From Stomatobaculum longum (GTDB lineage Bacteria > Bacillota > Clostridia > Lachnospirales > Lachnospiraceae): 9,639 bases of DNA. Positions 1-6,609 of this stretch are shown piece by piece (the stretch's first letter is position 1; each line of letters starts with the position of its first letter). Made by a program: the position numbers and the translations under genes. Where the stretch lies: NCBI GenBank assembly GCA_905370385.1, contig CAJPKN010000053.1, positions 1 to 9,639 on the forward strand, read 5' to 3'. The notes below the pieces were generated by a model. That model was not told the origin of the DNA. It saw only the letters and a program-made list of their open reading frames with translations, and searched no databases.

Positions 1-305
1 GCGAGGAACTCGGCCTGATCGGAATCTGCATCCTCTTGGTCTTTTATCTGAGTCTCTTATTTTGCATCATCCAAACCGCAGTGAAAGCGCCGGACCGCTA
101 CGGGGCCTTGCTCTGCGGCGGCGTTGCGATTCACATTTTTCTGCACACCGCGATGAACATTGCGGTTGTGACCGGTGCCATGCCGAATACCGGAGTTACC
201 CTGCCCTTTGTGAGCAGCGGCGGCACCTCCTTGCTCTGCTTTATGGCCGAGATTGCATTGGTGCTCTCGGTTTCCAGAGAAGTGCGCCCGGAGAAACCGC
301 TATGA
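1..305 (+). CDS. ftsW: FtsW/SpoVE/RodA-family (SEDS) protein, C-terminal part
   Basis: Only the last 100 codons are present; the reading frame enters at base 3 and ends with TGA at 303-305. SEDS proteins are multi-pass membrane glycosyltransferases that polymerise lipid II into peptidoglycan, working with a class B penicillin-binding protein. Two family hallmarks are visible: EELGLIG at the very start, the loop that precedes a late membrane helix, and MPNTGVTLPFVSSGGTS, which matches the conserved 'P-T-G-(L/V)-x-(L/F)-PF-(I/V)-S-x-GG-(T/S)-S' segment near the C-terminus. Hydrophobic helices lie around ICILLVFYLSLLFCII and before and after the GG motif. The gene overlaps ftsQ by four bases (ATGA), and ftsZ follows, so FtsW (or its sporulation paralogue SpoVE) is favoured over RodA by context alone. 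The 5' end and its regulation lie outside the window. Confidence 0.88.
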   Translation, partial: EELGLIGICILLVFYLSLLFCIIQTAVKAPDRYGALLCGGVAIHIFLHTAMNIAVVTGAMPNTGVTLPFVSSGGTSLLCFMAEIALVLSVSREVRPEKPL

Positions 306-1012
306 AACTGCGAATCAAAATCCTGCTCGGCAGTTTGATTTTGCTGGCGGCGCTCGCCGCAGCGGCAATTTATTTTGTCCGCATCGAGAAGGTCACCGTG
401 CGGGGCAACCGGATTTACAGCGAGGAAGAGGCGCGTAAACTGCTCCTGCCCCGTGCGGAAGGTATGCGCACGGCAGAGCTTTTTCTCGAGTGCCGTCAGC
501 GTAAAAAAAAGCAACCGGCGTTTCTCGACGACTATGAAATTCGATTTACTTCACCGTTTTCCGTGGAACTCGTGCTGCACGAAAAAAACGTGCTCGGCTA
601 TGTGCGTTATATGAGTGCGGATTTCTATTTTGACCGCGAACTACGTGTCGTGGAGAGTGTGCAGGAGGCGATTCCGGGCTATCCGCTGGTTTCCGGTCTG
701 CAGAACGGAACAGTCGGTGTCGGCGAGTATCTGCTCTCGGACGATCGCAACGGAAGAACCATCGTCGGCAATCTGCTCTACAACCTCCGGGAAAACGGTA
801 TCCGTGCGGAAGAGGTCTCCTTTGACAGCGCCTACCGCGCAACCCTTTCCTGCGGCAAAATCACCGTGCTCTTCGGCGGCGCGCAGGAGACGGAGGAGAG
901 GTGTAAGGATCTCTCGACGGCGCTTCCCAGATTGGGCGATGCGGCTGGAATTTTGGATTTTCAGGAGAGAAGGGCGGACGGAACCTACTCGTTTCGGCCC
1001 GCACAGCCTTAA
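302..1012 (+). CDS. ftsQ: Cell division protein FtsQ/DivIB
   Basis: 236 residues, a typical size for a short Firmicute FtsQ/DivIB. The protein is a bitopic divisome scaffold that links the FtsB/FtsL pair to the septal synthase. A short basic N-terminus (MKLRIK) precedes one membrane helix at about residues 7-26. An extracytoplasmic POTRA-like domain follows (about 28-97): it opens with IEKVTVRGNRIYSEEEA and ends around PFSVELVLHEKNVLGYV. A beta-type domain then runs to the C-terminus. The ATG at 302 is chosen because it overlaps the ftsW stop (ATGA) and has a GGAG at 290-293; the open frame extends further upstream but only as a shadow of ftsW. Translational coupling to ftsW is likely. The gene contains a run of eight A (503-510) within a Lys-rich stretch. 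The call rests on architecture and position, since FtsQ sequences are poorly conserved. Confidence 0.88.
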   Translation: MKLRIKILLGSLILLAALAAAAIYFVRIEKVTVRGNRIYSEEEARKLLLPRAEGMRTAELFLECRQRKKKQPAFLDDYEIRFTSPFSVELVLHEKNVLGYVRYMSADFYFDRELRVVESVQEAIPGYPLVSGLQNGTVGVGEYLLSDDRNGRTIVGNLLYNLRENGIRAEEVSFDSAYRATLSCGKITVLFGGAQETEERCKDLSTALPRLGDAAGILDFQERRADGTYSFRPAQP

Positions 1013-1026
1013 AATCGCAAAGCTGC

Positions 1027-1055
1027 TTGCACTTTTCCCGAAAAATAAGTATGAT
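1027..1055 (+). promoter_or_regulatory. Predicted sigma-A promoter for ftsZ
   Basis: TTGCAC at 1027-1032, a 17-base spacer, then TATGAT at 1050-1055 (5 of 6 matches to the -10 consensus). The predicted start of transcription is near 1062, giving a leader of about 53 bases before the ftsZ start at 1115. It would allow ftsZ to be expressed independently of the ftsW-ftsQ transcript. Only three of six -35 bases match, so this is a prediction. Confidence 0.5.
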
Positions 1056-1100
1056 AGACCATATTATCCAGTGTGAAAGAATCTGTGAATAAGCAGTTAC

Positions 1101-1106
1101 AGGAGG
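1101..1106 (+). promoter_or_regulatory. Ribosome binding site that fixes the ftsZ start
   Basis: A perfect AGGAGG lies eight bases before TTG at 1115. An in-frame GTG at 1073 would put this site inside the gene and has no comparable site before it, so TTG is the better start. Confidence 0.8.
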
Positions 1107-1114
1107 CAGGTACC

Positions 1115-2455
1115 TTGTTAGAGATCAAACTGAACGAAGACGATAATACTGCAAAGATCATCGTAGTCGGCGTTGGCGGCGCAGGCAACAATGCAGTGAA
1201 CCGCATGATCGACGAGAACATCGAAGGGGTAGAGTTTATCGGCATCAACACCGATAAGCAGGCGCTCCAGTTCTGCAAGGCCTCGACCGTCATGCAGATC
1301 GGAGAGAAGCTTACGCGCGGCCTCGGTGCCGGCGCAAAGCCGGAGGTCGGCGAAAAAGCGGCGGAGGAGAGCACCGAAGATTTGACGGAAGCGCTGAAGA
1401 ATGCGGACATGGTCTTTGTGACCTGCGGCATGGGCGGCGGAACCGGAACCGGTGCGGCACCTGTCATTGCGCGCATCGCAAAAGAGATGGGTATACTCAC
1501 GGTCGGTGTCGTGACCAAGCCGTTTAACTTTGAGGGCAAGCAGCGCATGAACAACGCGCTCTCGGGCATCGAGCATCTCAAGGATTCGGTCGACACCCTC
1601 ATTGTGATTCCGAACGATAAGCTCCTTGAGATTGTGGATCGTCGCACCTCTATGCCGGAGGCTTTCGGCAAGGCGGACGAAGTGCTCGAGCAGGCAGTGC
1701 AGGGCATCACGGATCTCATCAATATGCCGGGTCTCATTAACCTCGACTTCGCGGATGTGCAGACCGTTATGACCGACAAGGGCATTGCGCACATCGGTAT
1801 CGGTAAGGCGCACGGCGACGACAAGGCGCTCGAGGCAGTCAAGATTGCCTGCGCGTCTCCGTTGCTTGAGACCACGATTGACGGCGCAAGCAATATCATC
1901 ATCAATATCTCGGGCGACATCAGCCTCATCGAGGCGAATGAAGCGGCGAGTTACGTACAGGAGCTGGCGGGAGATGATGCGAACATCATCTTCGGCGCAA
2001 TGTACGACGAGAACGCGCAGGATGAGTGCTCGATTACCGTTATCGCAACCGGCCTCGACCAGGCGGCAAGCCAGCAGGCAAAGGAGCAGCGCGCGGCGGG
2101 CTATCGCAGAAACGCGCAGGCCAACGCAGCGAAGCAGGGCACACCGATTCGCGTCGCACAGCCGCAGCAGGGACAGGCAGCACCCCAGCAGGAGCAGCAG
2201 CCGGTACAGCCGCAGCAGCAGACCGCGGGCTTCAACGGGACCATGAATCCGCTGTTCCAGCAGCAGCCGCAGCAGTCGGCACAGCCGCAGTATCAGCAGC
2301 CCCAGTACCAGCAGCCGGCACAGCCGCAGTATCAGCAACCGCAGCAGCAGTTCCAGCAGCCGGAGCAGCCGCAGCAGGGCGCTTACAGCTTTGAGCCGCG
2401 TCAGAATAAAAACGTGCAGATCAATATTCCGGACTTCTTAAAGAGCCGGAAGTGA
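1115..2455 (+). CDS. ftsZ: Cell division GTPase FtsZ
   Basis: 446 residues from a TTG start. FtsZ is the tubulin-like GTPase that polymerises into the cytoplasmic Z ring and recruits the divisome. The nucleotide-binding T1 loop ([14 protein letters not shown], about 18-31), the tubulin signature GGGTGTG (about 107-113) and the T7 synergy loop NLDFAD with its catalytic aspartates (D211 and D214) are all intact. The globular part ends near residue 320. A long Gln/Pro/Ala-rich linker follows (about 333-430) and includes a 13-residue tandem repeat. The C-terminal conserved peptide [11 protein letters not shown] is present; in other bacteria it binds FtsA, SepF or EzrA. No ftsA lies beside it, which fits species that tether FtsZ through SepF or an ftsA located elsewhere. 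The start is set by AGGAGG at 1101-1106. A predicted promoter lies at 1027-1055, and an intrinsic terminator follows the stop after four bases. Confidence 0.98.
   Translation: MLEIKLNEDDNTAKIIVVGVGGAGNNAVNRMIDENIEGVEFIGINTDKQALQFCKASTVMQIGEKLTRGLGAGAKPEVGEKAAEESTEDLTEALKNADMVFVTCGMGGGTGTGAAPVIARIAKEMGILTVGVVTKPFNFEGKQRMNNALSGIEHLKDSVDTLIVIPNDKLLEIVDRRTSMPEAFGKADEVLEQAVQGITDLINMPGLINLDFADVQTVMTDKGIAHIGIGKAHGDDKALEAVKIACASPLLETTIDGASNIIINISGDISLIEANEAASYVQELAGDDANIIFGAMYDENAQDECSITVIATGLDQAASQQAKEQRAAGYRRNAQANAAKQGTPIRVAQPQQGQAAPQQEQQPVQPQQQTAGFNGTMNPLFQQQPQQSAQPQYQQPQYQQPAQPQYQQPQQQFQQPEQPQQGAYSFEPRQNKNVQINIPDFLKSRK
2277..2337 (+). repeat. 39-bp tandem repeat in the ftsZ linker
   Basis: Bases 2277-2298 and 2316-2337 are identical over 22 bp, with a period of 39 bp (13 codons). 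They encode successive QPQYQQP-type units in the disordered linker of FtsZ. Surrounding CAG-rich sequence is similar but imperfect. The repeat could change copy number by recombination or slippage without shifting the frame. Confidence 0.8.
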
Positions 2456-2459
2456 GCAT

Positions 2460-2489
2460 AAAAAAAGAGAGCCTCGGCTCTCTTTTTTT
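2460..2489. terminator. Bidirectional intrinsic terminator between ftsZ and coaX
   Basis: The core GAGAGC/GCTCTC stem encloses a four-base loop CTCG (2473-2476). A tract of seven A (2460-2466) precedes it and seven T (2483-2489) follow, so the pairing can extend to about 13 bp. With A before and T after, it has the hairpin plus U-tract form on both strands. It can therefore end ftsZ on the plus strand and coaX on the minus strand. Confidence 0.9.
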
Positions 2490-2522
2490 GTTCCGCGGAA
2501 GGCGGCATAAACACCGCCGCGC

Positions 2523-3287
2523 TCAGCTGTTTTTGCGGTATAGGATCAGCAGGCCCTTTAAGAGCAGGAGATCGTCGAACTCGATTTGATGCGAGCAGAG
2601 CGGGGTCACAAAGCGCGCCAGACCGCCGGTCGCGACAATGGTCGCCTTGCTGCCGAGTTCTTTTTCCATGCGGGAAAGTATGCCGTCCAGCATGCCGGCG
2701 GTGCCGTAGAGGATCCCGCTCTGCATGGCCTCGATGGTATTTTTCGCGAGCGCGCGCCCAGGAGACTCGAGATCGATCGAGGGGAGCTGCGCGGTGCTGC
2801 CGCTCAGGGTGTTCAGCGAGACGCGGAGACCGGGGTGGATGACGCCGCCCACATAGTCGCCGTTTTTGTCCAGGGCGGTGATCGAGGTCGCCGTGCCCAT
2901 GTCAATCACAATGATGGGAAGCGGGTAGTTTGCCTTGGCCGCGACGGAGTCGACAATCAAATCGGAGCCGATGTGCTTCGGGTCGTCCATGCGTATGTTC
3001 ATGCCTGTCTTCATGCCGGCGCCGACCAGCTTGCAGGCAAGTCCCGTGACCTTGCGGACCGCTTCGGTGATGACGGCGTTCAGCGGAGGAACCACGCTCG
3101 ACAGGATGGCACCCTCGAGATCCTCGGCTGCGATGTGATGCAGATCCAGTATGCTCTTTAAGCTCACGGCATATTCGAGGTCCGTTTTCCGCGTGTCGGT
3201 CGTGATGCGCTCCATAAAGTGCGTGTTTGTCTCGTCGATGCCGCCGATTACAATATTGGAGTTGCCCATATCAATGGCGAGTATCAT
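2523..3287 (-). CDS. coaX: Type III pantothenate kinase
   Basis: 254 residues, the usual length for CoaX. The enzyme phosphorylates pantothenate with ATP in the first step of coenzyme A synthesis. Unlike type I and II kinases, the family is generally not feedback-inhibited by CoA and needs a monovalent cation. It has the ASKHA fold: the phosphate-binding loop DMGNSN is at residues 6-11, SVVPP at 64-68, GSDLI at 107-111 with the likely catalytic Asp109, and the second phosphate loop DMGTATS at 129-135. These are followed by GGVIHPGLRVSLNTL, NTIEAMQSG and ATGGLA. The GSDL motif differs from the more usual GADR form at the Arg position. The ATG at 3287 has a GGAAGGA-like site just upstream. It is a single-gene transcription unit converging on ftsZ, with a predicted promoter in the coaX-prfC gap. 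Confidence 0.95.
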   Translation of the reverse strand: MILAIDMGNSNIVIGGIDETNTHFMERITTDTRKTDLEYAVSLKSILDLHHIAAEDLEGAILSSVVPPLNAVITEAVRKVTGLACKLVGAGMKTGMNIRMDDPKHIGSDLIVDSVAAKANYPLPIIVIDMGTATSITALDKNGDYVGGVIHPGLRVSLNTLSGSTAQLPSIDLESPGRALAKNTIEAMQSGILYGTAGMLDGILSRMEKELGSKATIVATGGLARFVTPLCSHQIEFDDLLLLKGLLILYRKNS

Positions 3288-3313
3288 GATTCCTTCCTTT
3301 CCGCGCCGAAATA

Positions 3314-3322
3314 TGGTATAAT
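3314..3322 (+). promoter_or_regulatory. Predicted extended -10 promoter for prfC
   Basis: TGGTATAAT is a perfect extended -10 element (TGnTATAAT). The -35 region 17 bases upstream (TTCCTT, 3294-3299) is poor, as is common for extended -10 promoters. Transcription would start near 3329, with a leader of about 68 bases before the prfC GTG. Confidence 0.65.
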
Positions 3323-3352
3323 TTCCCGCGCAAAAACAGCGTATTCTAGGGT

Positions 3353-3381
3353 TTTATAACATAGATCGGCTGGAAAAACAA
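3353..3381 (-). promoter_or_regulatory. Predicted promoter for coaX
   Basis: Read on the minus strand, TTGTTT (plus-strand 3376-3381), a 17-base spacer and TATAAA (3353-3358) form a promoter, with TG one base before the -10 (TGTTATAAA). Transcription would start near 3346 and run left, with a leader of about 58 bases to the coaX ATG. It faces the predicted prfC promoter. Confidence 0.5.
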
Positions 3382-3385
3382 CGAC

Positions 3386-3391
3386 AGGAGG
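3386..3391 (+). promoter_or_regulatory. Ribosome binding site for prfC
   Basis: AGGAGG lies five bases before the GTG at 3397 and supports that non-ATG start. Confidence 0.8.
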
Positions 3392-3396
3392 CGCAA

Positions 3397-4992
3397 GTGG
3401 CTAGCGAATTTGAGGAGATTAAAAAGCGGCGGACCTTTGCGATTATCAGCCACCCGGACGCGGGAAAGACGACGCTGACCGAGAAATTATTGCTCTACGG
3501 CGGCGCCATCAATCTGGCCGGTTCGGTCAAGGGGCGAAAGACGGGCAAGCACGCGGTCAGTGACTGGATGGACATCGAGAAGGAGAGGGGTATCTCGGTC
3601 ACGAGTTCGGTGCTGCAGTTCAATTACGAGGGCTTCTGCATCAACATTCTGGACACGCCGGGACACGAGGACTTCTCGGAGGATACTTACCGCACGCTGA
3701 TGGCTGCGGACTCGGCGGTCATGGTGATCGATGCCTCGAAGGGCGTGGAGGCGCAGACGCGAAAGCTCTTTAAGGTCTGTACCCTGCGCCACATCCCGAT
3801 TTTCACCTTCATCAACAAGATGGACCGCGAGGCGAGAGATCCCTTCGCGCTGACCGATGAGATCGAAGAGCTGCTCGGCATACGCACCTGCCCGGTGAAC
3901 TGGCCGATCGGTTCCGGCAAGAACTTTAAGGGTGTCTTTGACCGCAACACGAAGAAAATCACGACTTTCCGGGCGGCGCACGCCGGCATGCAGGAGATTG
4001 CGACCAAGGAACTCTCCCTGGAGGATGAGAAGCTCGGCAGCGTAATCGGCGAAGATTTCCTCGAGCAGCTCCTTGAAGAGAGCGAGCTTCTCGACGGTGC
4101 AAGTGATGAGCTCGACATGGAGCGCGTATCCCGCGGCGATTTGACACCGGTTTTCTTCGGTTCCGCACTCACGAACTTCGGTGTCGAGACCTTCCTCGAG
4201 CACTTCTTAAAGATGACAAGCTCTCCGCTCGCCAGAAAGACGACGACGGGTGAGGTGGACCCGATGAAAGATGCCTTCTTCTCTGCCTTTGTCTTCAAAA
4301 TCCAGGCGAATATGAACAAGGCACACCGCGACCGCATTGCTTTCATGCGCATTTGCTCGGGCGAGTATCAGGCCGGCATGGAGGTCACGCATGTGCAGGG
4401 CGGTCGAAAGATACGTCTGAACCAGTCGACGCAGATGATGGCGGACGAGCGGAAGATCGTCGAGACCGCCTACGCGGGCGATATCATCGGTGTCTTCGAT
4501 CCCGGCATCTTTGCAATCGGCGACACGCTGGAAAATGCGCGGGAACGCATTGAGTTCGAAGGCATTCCGACCTTTGCCCCGGAGCACTTTGCGAGAGTGC
4601 GCCAGATCGACACGATGAAGCGAAAGCAGTTTACCAAGGGCATAGAGCAGATTGCGCAGGAGGGTGCGATTCAGATTTTCCAGGAGCGCAACACCGGTAT
4701 GGAAGAGATTATTGTGGGTGCGGTCGGTGTTCTTCAGTTTGAAGTGCTGACGTACCGCCTCAAAGCGGAGTATAATGTAGAGGTGAGGTTGGATACCCTG
4801 CCCTACGAGTACATCCGTTGGATCGACGAGCCGGAAAAGGTGGATGTCGATAAGATTCAGGGCACCAGCGACATGAAAGCGATTCAGAATTTGAAGGGAG
4901 AACCCCTACTGCTCTTTACCCACCCCTGGAGTGTCAGAATGGTGGAAGAGCGCAATCCGGGGCTCAAGCTTCTTGAGTTTGGCAAATCCTGA
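3397..4992 (+). CDS. prfC: Peptide chain release factor 3 (RF3)
   Basis: 531 residues, close to the roughly 530 of E. coli RF3. RF3 is a translational GTPase that removes RF1/RF2 from the ribosome after peptide release. The GTPase domain shows G1 SHPDAGKTT (18-26), switch I RGISVTSS (64-71), G3 DTPGH (86-90), G4 NKMD (140-143) and G5 SAL (about 256-258). The sequence KGRKTGKHAVSDWM before switch I, and the C-terminal segments ending QGTSDMKAIQNLKGEP and LFTHPWSVRMVEERNP, are RF3-type and separate it from EF-G. The start is GTG, fixed by AGGAGG five bases upstream. The stop is followed after 44 bases by the M20 dipeptidase gene, with no terminator between them, so the two are probably cotranscribed. 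No frameshift or missing motif was seen. Confidence 0.97.
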   Translation: MASEFEEIKKRRTFAIISHPDAGKTTLTEKLLLYGGAINLAGSVKGRKTGKHAVSDWMDIEKERGISVTSSVLQFNYEGFCINILDTPGHEDFSEDTYRTLMAADSAVMVIDASKGVEAQTRKLFKVCTLRHIPIFTFINKMDREARDPFALTDEIEELLGIRTCPVNWPIGSGKNFKGVFDRNTKKITTFRAAHAGMQEIATKELSLEDEKLGSVIGEDFLEQLLEESELLDGASDELDMERVSRGDLTPVFFGSALTNFGVETFLEHFLKMTSSPLARKTTTGEVDPMKDAFFSAFVFKIQANMNKAHRDRIAFMRICSGEYQAGMEVTHVQGGRKIRLNQSTQMMADERKIVETAYAGDIIGVFDPGIFAIGDTLENARERIEFEGIPTFAPEHFARVRQIDTMKRKQFTKGIEQIAQEGAIQIFQERNTGMEEIIVGAVGVLQFEVLTYRLKAEYNVEVRLDTLPYEYIRWIDEPEKVDVDKIQGTSDMKAIQNLKGEPLLLFTHPWSVRMVEERNPGLKLLEFGKS

Positions 4993-5036
4993 AGATATAA
5001 GACAAATACAGAGGCAGTGAGAAGGAGGCGACCGGT

Positions 5037-6482
5037 ATGAATCACAAGGAACAGATTTCGGCGTGGGTGGATGCACACAGAGAGGCATTTTTGGAGGATG
5101 TGAAGACCCTCTGCCGCATTGATTCGAGTAAGGGCGCCGCGGAGCCCGGCAAGCCGTTCGGAGACGGCCCCTACCGCGCGCTCTTGGCAGCGGAGGAAAT
5201 GCTGAAGGGCTACGGCCTTGCAACCAAGAACTACGAGAACTATGTCCTTGCGGCGGACCTCGGCGAGGGTGAGCGCGAGCTCGATATTCTGGCGCACCTC
5301 GACGTGGTGCCGGGCCAGGGCGACTGGACCGTGACCGAGGCCTTCGAGCCGATTGAGAAGGACGGCGTTCTTTACGGCCGCGGTGTCGCGGACGATAAGG
5401 GACCGGCGGTCGCGGCGCTCTACGCGCTGCGCGCGGTCAAGGAGCTCGGCATTCCGCTCAAAAAGAGCGTGCGCTTGATACTCGGCACCGACGAGGAGAG
5501 CGGTTCCGGCTGCATTGCGCACTACTACGCGACGGAGAAGGAGGCACCCTGTACCTTTTCGCCGGACGCGGAATATCCGGTGGTCAACATGGAGAAGGGC
5601 AGACTCGCAGGTGAGTTTTCCCTCAACTTTACCGCGGAGACGAGCGGCGCGCGCCTCATCTCGCTGACCGGCGGCAGCATTGAGAATGCGGTGCCGCCGC
5701 GGGCAAGTGCCGTGCTCGCGGGTGTGCCGCGCATGGTGCTCGATGTGACCGCGGACACGGTGCGGAAGCAGACCGGTTTAAAAATCGAGATCTCGGCGCT
5801 CAGCGCCCGGGAGGGGACGGCGGCCGAAGAGCAGGGTCACGTGACCCTGCAGAAGGTGGAAGTCAGCGGCAGAAACGCACACGCGGCGGCGCCGGAATCC
5901 GGCAAGAACGCGCTGACCGGCCTCCTGCTCTTTGTCTCCCTTCTGCCGCTTGCGAAGAATAAGCTCACGGAGGCCGTTCAGGGACTCGTGGCCCTCATGC
6001 CTTACGGCGAGACGAACGGAACATCGCTCGGCGTCGCATTCGAGGACAAGGAGAGCGGCCCGCTCACCCTGACCTTCTCGAAACTCTCGATTGACGAGAC
6101 TTCCCTGCACGGTCTCTTTGACTGCCGTTATCCGGTCACGATGGACGGCGCGGGTCTCGTGAAAACCTGCGAGGCGGCCTTCGGGCGCTACGGCCTTGTC
6201 TTCGACGGCAGACGGCTTCGCGCGCCGCACGCGGTTTCGGCGGATTCGCCCTTTGTGCGGGAACTGAACCGCGTCTTTGAGGCCTACACCGGTCTGCCGG
6301 GCGGTACGGTCGCAATGGGCGGCGGCACCTATGTTCACGACTTGAAGAACGGCGTTGCCTTCGGTGCCTTCTACCCGGGCAGCGACACGCGTATGCACGC
6401 GCCGGATGAGCAGGCAAACGTAGAGGAACTCCTGACTTCGGCAAAGATTTTCGCGCAGGTCATCGCGGATCTCTGCGGCTGA
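5037..6482 (+). CDS. pepV: PepV-like M20 metallo-dipeptidase
   Basis: 481 residues. M20A peptidases of the PepV type are cytoplasmic two-zinc enzymes that cleave dipeptides, such as Xaa-His, or small peptides taken up from outside. Candidate metal ligands and catalytic residues are in order: His87 in LAHLDVVP, with Asp89 beside it; Asp119 in GRGVADDKGP; Glu153 (likely general base) and Glu154 in GTDEESG; Asp177 in PDAEYP; and a C-terminal His454 in DTRMHAPDE. As I recall them, the first positions match those of Lactobacillus PepV. The region between about 190 and 390 would be the lid/dimer-like domain. The ATG at 5037 has GGAGG at 5024-5028. The gene lies 44 bases after prfC and probably shares its transcript. 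The next gene cluster imports methionine, but a functional link is only an inference. The exact substrate cannot be read from sequence. Confidence 0.9.
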   Translation: MNHKEQISAWVDAHREAFLEDVKTLCRIDSSKGAAEPGKPFGDGPYRALLAAEEMLKGYGLATKNYENYVLAADLGEGERELDILAHLDVVPGQGDWTVTEAFEPIEKDGVLYGRGVADDKGPAVAALYALRAVKELGIPLKKSVRLILGTDEESGSGCIAHYYATEKEAPCTFSPDAEYPVVNMEKGRLAGEFSLNFTAETSGARLISLTGGSIENAVPPRASAVLAGVPRMVLDVTADTVRKQTGLKIEISALSAREGTAAEEQGHVTLQKVEVSGRNAHAAAPESGKNALTGLLLFVSLLPLAKNKLTEAVQGLVALMPYGETNGTSLGVAFEDKESGPLTLTFSKLSIDETSLHGLFDCRYPVTMDGAGLVKTCEAAFGRYGLVFDGRRLRAPHAVSADSPFVRELNRVFEAYTGLPGGTVAMGGGTYVHDLKNGVAFGAFYPGSDTRMHAPDEQANVEELLTSAKIFAQVIADLCG

Positions 6483-6532
6483 TGAAAGCTATTAAAAAAA
6501 GTAATAGAATCAGATAGAGATATAGTATGAGC

Positions 6533-6573
6533 AAATGCGCGCGCCCGCGTTGACAGGGCGCGCGCATTTCTTT
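6533..6573 (+). terminator. GC-rich 14-bp hairpin after pepV, possible terminator or operator
   Basis: A perfect inverted repeat: arms 6533-6546 (AAATGCGCGCGCCC) and 6556-6569, with a nine-base loop GCGTTGACA. It is followed by CTTTAC, a weak U-tract. It could terminate the prfC-pepV transcript. The loop contains TTGACA, the -35 box of the predicted metN promoter, so the same DNA could instead be a binding site for a regulator of metNIQ. The two roles are not exclusive. Confidence 0.6.
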
Positions 6574-6578
6574 ACAAT
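6550..6578 (+). promoter_or_regulatory. Predicted strong sigma-A promoter for metNIQ
   Basis: TTGACA (6550-6555, a perfect -35), a 17-base spacer, and TACAAT (6573-6578, 5 of 6). Transcription should start near 6585, leaving a leader of about 25 bases before the metN ATG. The -35 box lies in the loop of the 14-bp inverted repeat, and the right arm of the repeat fills most of the spacer. Confidence 0.75.
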
Positions 6579-6598
6579 GCCACATATCAGTGAAAGAG

Positions 6599-6604
6599 AG
6601 GAGG
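6599..6604 (+). promoter_or_regulatory. Ribosome binding site that fixes the metN start
   Basis: AGGAGG lies five bases before ATG at 6610. In-frame ATGs at 6535 and 6577 lie in the hairpin and the -10 box and have no such site, so they are rejected as starts. Confidence 0.85.
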
Positions 6605-6609
6605 CGGGT

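Noticed and set aside
1073..1114. GTG at 1073 as the ftsZ start
   Set aside because: It is too near the predicted start of transcription, lacks a ribosome binding site, and would add 14 residues not typical of FtsZ.
1118..2338. A 406-codon open frame on the minus strand, opposite ftsZ
   Set aside because: It lies wholly opposite ftsZ, has Leu/Arg-rich composition typical of an antisense shadow of GC-rich coding DNA, and no credible ribosome binding site or domain.
4993..5036. Separate promoter or terminator between prfC and pepV
   Set aside because: No hairpin with a T-run and no convincing -35/-10 pair; the 44 bases hold only the pepV ribosome binding site.
5778..6398. Long minus-strand open frame opposite pepV
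   Set aside because: It is a shadow of a well-supported metallopeptidase gene, Arg-rich, and without a ribosome binding site or known motifs.
6535..6609. Upstream in-frame ATGs (6535 and 6577) as starts of metN
   Set aside because: They fall in the inverted repeat and in the predicted -10 box; the AGGAGG at 6599-6604 and family length both point to ATG 6610.
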